A DNA stretch of 64,000 bases from an uncultured Bacteroidales bacterium (GTDB taxonomy: Bacteria > Bacteroidota > Bacteroidia > Bacteroidales > Bacteroidaceae), in the NCBI GenBank assembly GCA_902760315.1, contig CACWFV010000016.1, positions 1 to 64,000 of the forward strand, read 5' to 3'. Shown here one piece after another: positions 1 to 8,221 of this stretch; the stretch's first letter is position 1; every line of letters begins with the position of its first letter. The notes beneath the pieces were generated by a model. It saw nothing but the letters and a program-made list of their open reading frames with translations, was not told where the DNA came from and did not search any database. A program made the position numbers and the translations under genes.

Positions 1-1
1 T

Positions 2-847
2 GACGGACGTGTGGGCTATGACCTGAACGATTCCCTTTATGTGGTCTATATGGCCGATTCAGCTGAAGAACTGGACAATGTGGCTGACGATGCCTATGTT
101 GCAACGATGCCTGTGGTGAACAAACGCTTCAGCTTCAGTGTGCAGCTCGACAAGCCCAAGGTGGGTCGTATCCGTACCGTGATGCCCGACGGCTCGCTCT
201 GCAAGTTATGGACGAACCTCGACTTTGTGCCTGGCGAAACGTACCGCATCACCACCCACAACGGGTACTACGACGAGGATCGCGACTACGAGCAGCGTGT
301 GGGTCGCTACTCTGGCAAGAGCTTGCTGAACGATGTTCAAAGACGTGGTGTCGACGACCAGTCAGGAGAGGCTGTCGTAGCAGATGCAGCTCCCGTAGTA
401 GATGGAAATACTGATGCACGTCAGAACTGGCGAAATTCACTGGCACCACAGTATCAGAAACAACTTCAGCTGAAAAGTGAGGTCATTAGGATGGAAATCG
501 AGAAAATCATGGCTAACTACCAGTTAATTGCAGATGAAATGGAGGGTTTGCGCGATCCATATAAAATCGGCACCATCTTCGAGAAGAATCTGAAACTGAA
601 CAAAGAGTTAGACAAGAAGTTCCAGGATATCATTAAATTCGCCAAGGAGTGTCATTGCCCTGCTAGTCAAATGCCAGAATTATATAAGGAGATTTTGCGG
701 GTCTATACCGAGCAGAATAAGGGCGTCAATGAGTTCTATAAAGAATTCGGCTATAGTCGCGAAACGAAGGCTGCCCGCAAACTACAGGAGTACGTCACCA
801 AGCAGACGGAGAAATACCTGAAGGACTTGGAGAACAGTTTGGAGTAA
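2..847 (+). CDS. DUF4369-like protein, 5' end missing
   Basis: The frame is open to the left edge, so this is the C-terminal part (about 281 residues) of a longer protein. The first 95 visible residues alternate short strands and read like the small beta domain called DUF4369, found at the N-terminus of many Bacteroidota surface or periplasmic thioredoxin-like proteins. From about residue 140 the protein is strongly helical and charged, as in the helical segment that often follows DUF4369. No CxxC thioredoxin motif is visible, so a thioredoxin domain is either absent or lost. It ends just before a strong hairpin. The function is not known; the family assignment is inferred from pattern. Confidence 0.6.
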   Translation, partial: DGRVGYDLNDSLYVVYMADSAEELDNVADDAYVATMPVVNKRFSFSVQLDKPKVGRIRTVMPDGSLCKLWTNLDFVPGETYRITTHNGYYDEDRDYEQRVGRYSGKSLLNDVQRRGVDDQSGEAVVADAAPVVDGNTDARQNWRNSLAPQYQKQLQLKSEVIRMEIEKIMANYQLIADEMEGLRDPYKIGTIFEKNLKLNKELDKKFQDIIKFAKECHCPASQMPELYKEILRVYTEQNKGVNEFYKEFGYSRETKAARKLQEYVTKQTEKYLKDLENSLE

Positions 848-860
848 TAGCATACGATAA

Positions 861-894
861 TGAGAGAGGCCGTCCGCCTCTCTCATTCCTTTTT
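861..894. terminator. Bidirectional rho-independent terminator
   Basis: A perfect 10-bp stem (TGAGAGAGGC / GCCTCTCTCA) with a 5-nt loop is followed by a T-rich run on the + strand and preceded by an A-containing stretch. It sits between two convergent genes, the DUF4369-like gene and rel, and can serve both. Confidence 0.85.
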
Positions 895-895
895 A

Positions 896-3089
896 TTATA
901 TGCGCTCTACCTGCTTCACACCCCTCACGGTGCGAAGCTTTTTCATGAGTGCTTCCAGTCGGGTGTTGTCATCAATCATGATGGTCAGGTTGCCGCTGAA
1001 CAGTCCGTCGTGCGAGTCGATATTGATGCTACGCAGTATCAGCTTCTCGTCACGCGAGATGATGTTCGTCAGGTTGTTCACGATGCCGATGTCGTCGTTG
1101 CCGATGATGCGCAGGGTGATGGCATATTGTGAGCCACCCTTGCCGCTCCAGCGGGCTCTGACGATGCGGTAGCCAAAGCGTTTCTTCAACTCTGGGGCAT
1201 TGGGACAGTCGTCGCGGTGTATCTTGATGCCGCCATTGATGGTGACAAAGCCAAACACCTTGTCGCCATAGATGGGCTGACAGCAGCGTGCCAACTGGTA
1301 GTCGATGCCTTTCGTCGTCTGCCATTTGGTTGGTGGCCACCGAGTGTTTTGAGTTCTCCAGCACGAAGTTGGCAGCACTCTCGGCTACGTTGTTGCCCGT
1401 GACGGGCTGGTCGCCCTGCTGCAGTGCTATGTATTTCTCGATGATGACGGCGGGGTCCAGTTCGCCGTTGGCCACCTGGCGGTAGAAGTCGCTGACCTCC
1501 TTGAAGCCTAACTTGCGGATGAGCAGTTGCATGATGCTGTCGTCCATCTCCAGTTTGCGGTTCTTGAACTTACGCTCCAGCATCTCCTTGGCAAAGAGAC
1601 CTTCTTTGACCTGCGTCTCTTTCAGTGCCAGACGAATCTTCGAGCGGGCACGCGATGTCTGGGCTATGTTCAGCCAGTCCTGCTTAGGCTTCTGGTTGGC
1701 GCTGGTCATAATTTCTACCTGGTCGCCACTCTGCAGCGCCTGTCGAATCGTGACCACCTTTCCGTTGATACGGGCACCGGTGCACGTGCTGCCTACTTTG
1801 GAGTGGATGTGGTAGGCAAAGTCGAGCACGGTGGCACCCTTGGGAAACTTGAAGAGGTCGCCCTTGGGGGTGAACACAAATACCTCGTCTTCGTAGAGGT
1901 CCATCTTGAACTGGTCCATGGCCTCCATGCCGTCGCTGGTCTCCAACATGGAGCGAATGCCCGTCAGCCACTCGTCCAGTCCGGTTTCGCCCTTCACGCC
2001 CTTGTAGCGCCAGTGGGCGGCAACGCCTCGTTCGGCAATCTCGTCCATGCGCTCCGTGCGTATCTGTACCTCTACCCACTTCTGCTCAGGACCCAGCACA
2101 GTGATGTGCAGCGACTCGTAGCCGTTGGACTTCGGCACGCTGAGCCAGTCGCGCAGCCGCTTGGGGTTGGGTTGGTACATGGAGGTGACGATGGCAAAGG
2201 CTTGCCAGCACTGCATCTTCTCTTTCTCTATCGGCGTGTCAATGATGATGCGGATGGCAAAGAGGTCGTAGACGCCCTCGAAGGGGCACTTCTGCTTCTT
2301 CATCTTCTGCCAGATGGAGTGTATCGACTTCGTGCGCCCCTTGATGTGGAACTTGAGGCCAGCCTCGGCCAGTCGATTGCTGACAGGAGCAATAAAACGC
2401 TCTATATAGGCGTCGCGGCTCTTCTTCGTCTCGCTCAGCTTGCCCTTGATGTGGTAATAGGCGTCGTGCTCCAGGTATTTCAGCGACAGGTCTTCCAGTT
2501 CGCTCTTCAGTTTGTAGAGTCCTAACTTGTGGGCCAGGGGCGCATAGAGATAGGCCGCCTCCTGACTTACCTCCAGTTTGGCGTCCTCCAGTTCGGCGTC
2601 TCTTATCTGGCGCATCAGGTTCACGCGGTCGGCTATCATGATAAGGATGACGCGCATGTCCTCGGCAAACGACAGCAGCAGGTTGCGGAAATTCTCTGAC
2701 TCAATGACTGGATTCTTCTGATACAGTTCCTGTATGCGCTGCAGGCCATGCAGAATGCGAGCCACCGACTCGCCAAACATGCGCTTGACCTCGTCAATGG
2801 TCAGCATGCCTTCCTCGACGCTGGGGCGCAGCAGCACGGCCAGCACGCTGTCACGTTTCAGTCCGATTTCGTCGACTACCAACTGAGCCGTCTGGAAAGA
2901 CAGCAGCACAGGGTTCAGTCCGAAAACGTTGCGCTGCAACTGGTGGGTCTCAATGGCGTCCAGCAGGAGCTGGCGTATGCGCTCTTCATCGCCCTCCTGC
3001 AGCGAGGGCAGAATCTGCTCGCGAATCTTCTGGTAGATGGCCAGTGTCTCTTCTTTCTCTATGGTGGTGAATTCCAGTTTCTCTGTCAT
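896..3089 (-). pseudogene. relA: RelA-type (p)ppGpp synthetase, frameshifted
   Basis: A long Rel/Spo homologue makes or degrades the stringent-response alarmone (p)ppGpp. The first frame (3089 to about 1310, roughly 593 residues) carries the pseudo-HD region, the synthetase domain with NGYESLH near residue 330, and the TGS domain (VFVFTPKGDLFKFPKG). The helical/zinc-finger-ACT end (GIDYQLARCCQPIYGDKVFGF to VKQVERI) continues in another frame down to 896. The join is near 1305-1325. Both frames together give about 731 residues, the usual family length, so one base gained or two lost explains the break. The HD hydrolase motif is degenerate (LLRPSVEEG where bifunctional enzymes have HDxxED), which points to a synthetase-only RelA type. 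Synthetase and TGS are intact upstream of the shift, so a truncated active protein is possible. It lies 42 bp after the lipocalin-like gene and is probably cotranscribed with it. Confidence 0.85.
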
Positions 3090-3131
3090 GGTTATGGTAT
3101 GTTTTGTAGTTTGTGTGACAAGTGTTGTTTT

Positions 3132-3524
3132 TTAATACTTCTCTAACAGCCATCGTCGGCCGTCTTTGCTAAGCGTCAGGTGGTCGTCGTCGAGGGCGTC
3201 AACGCGCAGACGGATATCGGTAAACGGACTCATGCCGTATTCGTCCTCTATCAGGGTGGTGTCAGACTGCTGCTGATGGATGGACGAGCACTGCAGAAAC
3301 AGGCTGTCGCCCGTGTGCTGAAACTTGGCAAAAACGAAGGTGCCGTTGTCTTTGCGGAATTGGGCTATGCTGCCCGAAAAGCTCACGTACATGCCTTCCT
3401 TGTCGGTCAGTCGCCATTGGCCCAGCAGGTCGCCGGCGTCGCGCCCTTCCTGGCAGGCAGTGAATAATGCGCTGGCGCTCGCCAACCAGCATGCCGTTGT
3501 CAGTAGTTTAAAGTATCTTGCCAT
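3132..3524 (-). CDS. Lipocalin-like lipoprotein, 130 aa
   Basis: The start at MARYFKLLTT was chosen because it opens a lipoprotein signal peptide ending in ALFTAC; the longer reading upstream has no signal and lies inside the wzi-like gene. After the cysteine, GDLLGQWRLTDKEGMYVSF and the following strands resemble the lipocalin-like fold common among Bacteroidota periplasmic or outer-membrane lipoproteins. The ligand is unknown. Its start overlaps the last 17 nt of the wzi-like gene, which implies translational coupling, and rel follows 42 bp later. Fold assignment is by pattern only. Confidence 0.7.
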   Translation of the reverse strand: MARYFKLLTTACWLASASALFTACQEGRDAGDLLGQWRLTDKEGMYVSFSGSIAQFRKDNGTFVFAKFQHTGDSLFLQCSSIHQQQSDTTLIEDEYGMSPFTDIRLRVDALDDDHLTLSKDGRRWLLEKY

Positions 3525-5007
3525 GATATCCGATTTTGAGGTTAAACGTTGAGCAGTCGCCCATGATGTTGCCGCGGTCGAAGGCCCATGCTGCCGACAA
3601 CTGCCACGGCCCATTGGCGTAGGAGCCTTGCAGCAGGGCGTCGAACGAGTGACGCTTGGGGTAGATGGGGTGCAGATAGGTGCCCATGCCCTCACGATAG
3701 GTGGCTTTGGCAAGATACGACACGTGGTCGGTTATTTCGCCGTTGACAGCCACATGCCAGGCCTTGACGCGGTTGTCGCGGAAGGCGTTATAGCCGTCGG
3801 CATTGTAGATGGGCGACGTGATGAGCGGAGTGCCCAGGGTCATGCCGTAGTGTGTATAGCTGGCATAGTAGGTATGGTTATAGTATTCGTCGTTGCCCAC
3901 CACTTTGTCAGTTATCTGGCTGCGGATGGGTTCCGGGTAGTCGCCGCGGTCGTAGTGCAGCGGTCCTGACTGGTTGGTGCTTTGGAAGTATTCTATCACC
4001 GCACCACGCAGCCACTGGCGGCCTGGCGACCTGTTGATGTACTCAACACCCCAAAGTCCGTCCCAGCCATTGCTCTTGCGCATGCCTGAGCCGTCTTCGA
4101 AAGGGTCTTCCAGATAGACTTGCATCATGTGCTCCTTGGTGATGTTCCAGCTCAGCTGCACGGTCATGGAGCCCAGGTGGTTGCCGTAAACCCAATCTTC
4201 CATGGCCCCGTTCTCGAAGTAGTTCTTGTCGCCGAAGGGCAGGAAAATGTCGAAAAAGTCCTTCAGCTTGGCGGGATGCTCCTTGGCGACATACTGGCCG
4301 TTCTCCGTGCCGTATTTGTTGCCGGCAAATTGCGCCACGTGCTCAATGCCCGCTGTGACGTAGAACCGCTTGGCGGGATTGCTGCGGAAGTAGAGGTGCT
4401 TCTGGTGATACCAGATGCCCGTGGAGTATTTATAGTTCACGTCGCGGTGATCGTTGTAAACGTCCTCGCGGTATTGGCTGTCCAGAAATTTTCCGTAGCC
4501 GCCCTCAAAGTGAATCTGCAGCCAGCCCTTCGTAAACGGCACCGTCCAGAAGTCGGTCGTGCCGATGCGTAGCTGGGGGATGGGTTTGGCATTGGTGCCT
4601 TTGGCAAAGGCGCCGGTAGAGAGCAGGTTGTTGCGCAGAACGGCATCGTGCTCGCGGCTGCCTATCTCGATGAAGAACTTGTCGTACTGGATGCTGGCAT
4701 ATAGCTGCTGAAGATAAGCCTTGTGGTCGGCATGGACAGCGGCAATGACGTCGGCACCGCCCGACAGCGACCAGTTGGCAGCCAGCGGGTGCTTCACGTC
4801 GATGGCTCCGCGGACGAGTCCCGTGTTGGCTCTAGTGCCTAACGTGTGATGGCGGTTGCTCGTCAGGTGATAGGCTGTATAATCGCCTGTGCCTACGGCC
4901 ATCTCTGTCGACAGGTCGTAGCTAACCTGTGTCTTCTGTGCCTCCTGTCCCTGGACGGTCAGCGAGAGCAGCAGCGCGCATGTCGTTACGGTGTGCTTGA
5001 GGTTCAT
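3508..5007 (-). CDS. Capsule assembly Wzi-family outer-membrane protein
   Basis: A 499-residue protein with a cleavable signal peptide (MNLKHTVTTCALLLSLTVQGQ). The body is rich in alternating strands with aromatic ends (YKYSTGIWYHQKHLYF, GSMTVQLSWNITKEHMMQVYLEDPF) and matches the Bacteroidota Wzi-family barrel in length and pattern. E. coli Wzi is an outer-membrane barrel that helps hold capsule on the surface; Bacteroidota relatives are assumed to act in surface polysaccharide attachment or export. No capsule synthesis genes are nearby, so the polysaccharide is unknown. It is the first gene of a leftward set with the lipocalin-like gene and rel. Confidence is good for family and moderate for role. 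Confidence 0.75.
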   Translation of the reverse strand: MNLKHTVTTCALLLSLTVQGQEAQKTQVSYDLSTEMAVGTGDYTAYHLTSNRHHTLGTRANTGLVRGAIDVKHPLAANWSLSGGADVIAAVHADHKAYLQQLYASIQYDKFFIEIGSREHDAVLRNNLLSTGAFAKGTNAKPIPQLRIGTTDFWTVPFTKGWLQIHFEGGYGKFLDSQYREDVYNDHRDVNYKYSTGIWYHQKHLYFRSNPAKRFYVTAGIEHVAQFAGNKYGTENGQYVAKEHPAKLKDFFDIFLPFGDKNYFENGAMEDWVYGNHLGSMTVQLSWNITKEHMMQVYLEDPFEDGSGMRKSNGWDGLWGVEYINRSPGRQWLRGAVIEYFQSTNQSGPLHYDRGDYPEPIRSQITDKVVGNDEYYNHTYYASYTHYGMTLGTPLITSPIYNADGYNAFRDNRVKAWHVAVNGEITDHVSYLAKATYREGMGTYLHPIYPKRHSFDALLQGSYANGPWQLSAAWAFDRGNIMGDCSTFNLKIGYHGKIL

Positions 5008-5092
5008 CGTCAGTTTGTTTTTTCGGTATTATAAATAAGGAACGCATACGAGGGGACTTTATTGTTTGGGGCTCGATTTTTTTCCTATTTTT

Positions 5093-5123
5093 TTTGTTTT
5101 TATTTTTTTTCTTCGTATCTTTG
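5093..5123 (+). promoter_or_regulatory. Bacteroidota promoter of the sensor-regulator gene
   Basis: TTTG at 5093-5096, 19 nt, then TATCTTTG at 5116-5123. The ATG follows only 9 nt after the -7 box, so the transcript would be nearly leaderless. Confidence 0.7.
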
Positions 5124-5132
5124 GACTCGATT

Positions 5133-8096
5133 ATGCGAATATTACTATTAACAGTCCTAGTCTTGTTACTGCCCGTCTCGGCACGTTGCCAGCTTTCAAG
5201 CACGCTGCTTGATCGTTACAATATGTCGTGCCTCGACTTGACCCGTGGCTTGCCGCATGATCACGTCAACCAGATCTTTGCCGACAGCCAGGGCTTTCTC
5301 TGGGTGGCCAGCTACGGCGGTGGAGCGGTGCGCTATGACGGCTATTCGTTTACCACTCCCCGTCAGGTGGACAGCCGCTCGTGTCTCGGTTTTGCCGAAG
5401 ACCACCAGAAGAGGCTCTGGATAGCCTACGATGAGGGCACCATGATTATCGACCTGCGGACCATGCAGCAGACGGTGCCGTCGTATGCCGACAAAGATAT
5501 CGCCCGCATGCTGCAGCGCGGTACGGTGAAGGTGTTTTGCGACAGCAAAGGCTGCATCTGGCATGTGACGACTGACAGCATCTTCCACTATACATTCAAC
5601 GACGACGGCAGCGTGGCGCGGATTGTCAGTTGCGGCTATCATGGCAACACGCCCGACATCAGCGTGGCTGAAATAGAGCGCAACGGGACGGTTTGGTGCA
5701 GCATCGACGGCGCCCTCTATCGGCTTATCAACAATGGTAAGCAGCTGGTCAAGCAGACCATTCATCCGGTCTTGGGCAGACTGAAGGGCCTCTACGTTAC
5801 CGCTTTGCTGAAGCAGGGCAATACGGTTTGGATATCTACCAACCAGGGACTCTATGCCTACGACCAGTATAGCAGCGAACTGCGCCACTACCCGCATACG
5901 GCCGACCCTAATTCATTGTCGCACAGTCATGCCACGGCATTGGCCATCGCTCCTGACGGCCGCCTTCTGGTGGGCACCCTGCGCGGCCTGGACATTATGA
6001 ATGTAGAGAAAGCCACCTTTGAGCACTGGAACAGTACCGACAGCAAGCGGCCTCTGCCCAGTGATTTCGTGCGGTGCCTGTTTACCCAGAATGGGCAGAT
6101 ATGGATTGGCACCGAGACGGCAGGCATCGTCAAATTGTCGCCTCGCCCGTTCCTGATGCGTAACTATGTTCATCAGCCGCAAAACACTGCGTCGCTCTCG
6201 TCTCATCCTGTCAATGCCATGTGCATCGACGCACAGGGGGCGCTATGGGCAGGAACCGTAGAAGGTGGACTCAACCGGAAAGGCGCCGGAGACAGCTTTT
6301 CGCACTGGACGACGCAGAACTCTGCCTTGTCTCATAACTCCGTCTCCGTATTGGAGCCCGATGACGAGGGGAACATATGGATTGGCACATGGGGCGGGGG
6401 ACTGAACGTCATAACGACGGATGCGCACCCCACCGTGCAGCATGTCTCCATGCCGATGGAGCATGTCTCTATCACCAACTATATCGGTGCGTTGGCGTAT
6501 GACCGGCGCAACCATGCACTGTGGATAGGGTCTAACGACGGCGTGTATTATTATAATCTGAAGACGGGGCAGCTGGAGACGCCCTTCTATGGCAATAATT
6601 TTATCAGAGGGTGCATCGGAGCACATATTGATAGGGATGGCCAACTGTGGATAGGCAGTCTGAATGGGCTGTGCGTGGTTGACCTGCGGTCGGGGCGCGA
6701 CAAGCGGGGATACTTCAAAAACCGTTCATTGCGCCATAAGCTGGACAACCCCAAGTCGCCGGTCATTGACAAGATATGCTGCTTCTGCGAGACCAGAGAC
6801 GGCACGCTGTGGCTGGGCTCTAACGGCTATGGCCTTTATCGGCGGACGTATGACAAGAAGACGGGCAAGGAGTCGTTCAAAGGGTGGACGACGGCCGACG
6901 GCTTGGCCAACAACTCCGTGAAAGGCATCGTGGAAGACCTGCACGGGCGTCTCTGGATAACGACCAATAACGGACTGTCCATCTACGATCCGGCGGCCAA
7001 CTCGTTCAGCAACTATGGCGAATACGACGGACTGCCCAGCCAGCGCTTCTACTGGAACTCGGCCATCAAGGGAACCGACGGAACCATCTATCTGGGCAGC
7101 ATGGGCGGTATCACTGAATTGAGAGGCGAGAATAGCGAGGCCGTCATGCCCAGCCGTCTGACGTTTACCAAGTTGTTTGTCAACAACCAGCCGGTCAGCG
7201 CCGGCAGCGACATCATTGAGGACGATGTCTCCTGCGCCGGCCCCATCCATCTGCACGAGTCCGACAAGACGCTGTCCATTGAGTTCTCTTCACTGACCTA
7301 CGGCAGCGAGACGCAGGAATACTATAGCTATCGATTGGTGGGTTTCGACAATGACTGGACTTCCCTGAGGCCTGGCGAGCACTCCGTCCGCTATACCAGT
7401 CTGAAACCGGGCAGATATACGCTGGAGGTGCGCTATGTGAGCGATAATATGGAGAAGTCGGAACAGACCATCTCCGTAGAGATTATCGTCGCGCCTTATT
7501 TCTGGAAAAGTTGGTGGTTCGTTCTGCTCATGCTGATGGTCGCCGGTGCATTGTTCCGCTGGCTCTACCTGTTGCGGATGAAAGCCTGGAAGCGGCAGGA
7601 GGCTGAGAAACTGCTGGCACCCATCAAGAAAGTGCTCAACGAGTCGGATGCTCCTGAGCAGTTGCAGGTGCGCATTCAGAATATCCTGGACAACCAGGAG
7701 CGCATCAAGAAAAGTCGCCACCGCAGTCTGGAGGTGGACAAACAGCAGGTGCAGCAGAACCAATTGTCGTTCATGGAGCGGGTTACTGACATTCTGGAGC
7801 AGAACTACACTAATTCTGAGTTCGGCGTCAGCGAGTTTGCCGAAGCCATCGGCATGAGCAAGAGCCTGCTCACGAAGCGCATGAATGCAGAGGCCGGCAT
7901 GAGCACCGGACAGTTCATACGCAACTACCGTCTGGGCATTGCCAAGGACATCATCCTGAAGAATCCCGCCAACCGCAACATTACGGAGATAGCCTATAAG
8001 GTGGGCTTCAACGACCCGAAATATTTTACGCGTTGTTTCACACGTCTCTACGGAAGTTCGCCAAGTACCTATAAAGAGGACAACGAAACGAGTTAA
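5133..8096 (+). CDS. Propeller sensor with AraC HTH and no kinase (PUL regulator)
   Basis: 987 residues. The start at MRILLLTVLVLLLPVSARCQ gives a signal peptide; the frame extends further upstream but only through promoter sequence. The N-terminal three quarters holds many two-component-regulator propeller repeats (LWVASYGGGAVRYDG, IWIGTWGGGLNV, LWLGSNGYGLYR), followed by a Y_Y_Y domain (YYSYRLVGFDNDW, about 720-785). One membrane segment lies at about 790-812, then a roughly 70-residue charged linker, then an AraC-type HTH (about 886-985, with ITEIAYKVGFNDPKYFTRCF). Hybrid two-component systems of Bacteroides have HisKA, HATPase and receiver domains between the membrane segment and the HTH; none is present here. 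It should sense a glycan in the periplasm and act on DNA from the membrane. It directly precedes susC, so arabinan-locus control is the likely job. Confidence 0.85.
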   Translation: MRILLLTVLVLLLPVSARCQLSSTLLDRYNMSCLDLTRGLPHDHVNQIFADSQGFLWVASYGGGAVRYDGYSFTTPRQVDSRSCLGFAEDHQKRLWIAYDEGTMIIDLRTMQQTVPSYADKDIARMLQRGTVKVFCDSKGCIWHVTTDSIFHYTFNDDGSVARIVSCGYHGNTPDISVAEIERNGTVWCSIDGALYRLINNGKQLVKQTIHPVLGRLKGLYVTALLKQGNTVWISTNQGLYAYDQYSSELRHYPHTADPNSLSHSHATALAIAPDGRLLVGTLRGLDIMNVEKATFEHWNSTDSKRPLPSDFVRCLFTQNGQIWIGTETAGIVKLSPRPFLMRNYVHQPQNTASLSSHPVNAMCIDAQGALWAGTVEGGLNRKGAGDSFSHWTTQNSALSHNSVSVLEPDDEGNIWIGTWGGGLNVITTDAHPTVQHVSMPMEHVSITNYIGALAYDRRNHALWIGSNDGVYYYNLKTGQLETPFYGNNFIRGCIGAHIDRDGQLWIGSLNGLCVVDLRSGRDKRGYFKNRSLRHKLDNPKSPVIDKICCFCETRDGTLWLGSNGYGLYRRTYDKKTGKESFKGWTTADGLANNSVKGIVEDLHGRLWITTNNGLSIYDPAANSFSNYGEYDGLPSQRFYWNSAIKGTDGTIYLGSMGGITELRGENSEAVMPSRLTFTKLFVNNQPVSAGSDIIEDDVSCAGPIHLHESDKTLSIEFSSLTYGSETQEYYSYRLVGFDNDWTSLRPGEHSVRYTSLKPGRYTLEVRYVSDNMEKSEQTISVEIIVAPYFWKSWWFVLLMLMVAGALFRWLYLLRMKAWKRQEAEKLLAPIKKVLNESDAPEQLQVRIQNILDNQERIKKSRHRSLEVDKQQVQQNQLSFMERVTDILEQNYTNSEFGVSEFAEAIGMSKSLLTKRMNAEAGMSTGQFIRNYRLGIAKDIILKNPANRNITEIAYKVGFNDPKYFTRCFTRLYGSSPSTYKEDNETS

Positions 8097-8133
8097 ATGC
8101 TCCTGAGACGTTTTTGTCCACCTTAAATATTCA

Positions 8134-8164
8134 TTTGTCCACCAAGCCTACTACTATATTTTTG
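8134..8164 (+). promoter_or_regulatory. Promoter of the susC/susD operon
   Basis: TTTG at 8134-8137, 19 nt, then TATTTTTG at 8157-8164. The predicted start of transcription is near 8171, leaving about 50 nt of leader before the susC ATG. Confidence 0.75.
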
Positions 8165-8221
8165 TAAATTTGCAGCAATATTATTACTTTAACAATTTAA
8201 CATAACCTAAAAACGTTACAC

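Noticed and set aside
1527-2525. A 332-aa + strand frame opposite rel
   Set aside because: It is the antisense shadow of a clear RelA coding sequence; high GC at third positions keeps it open.
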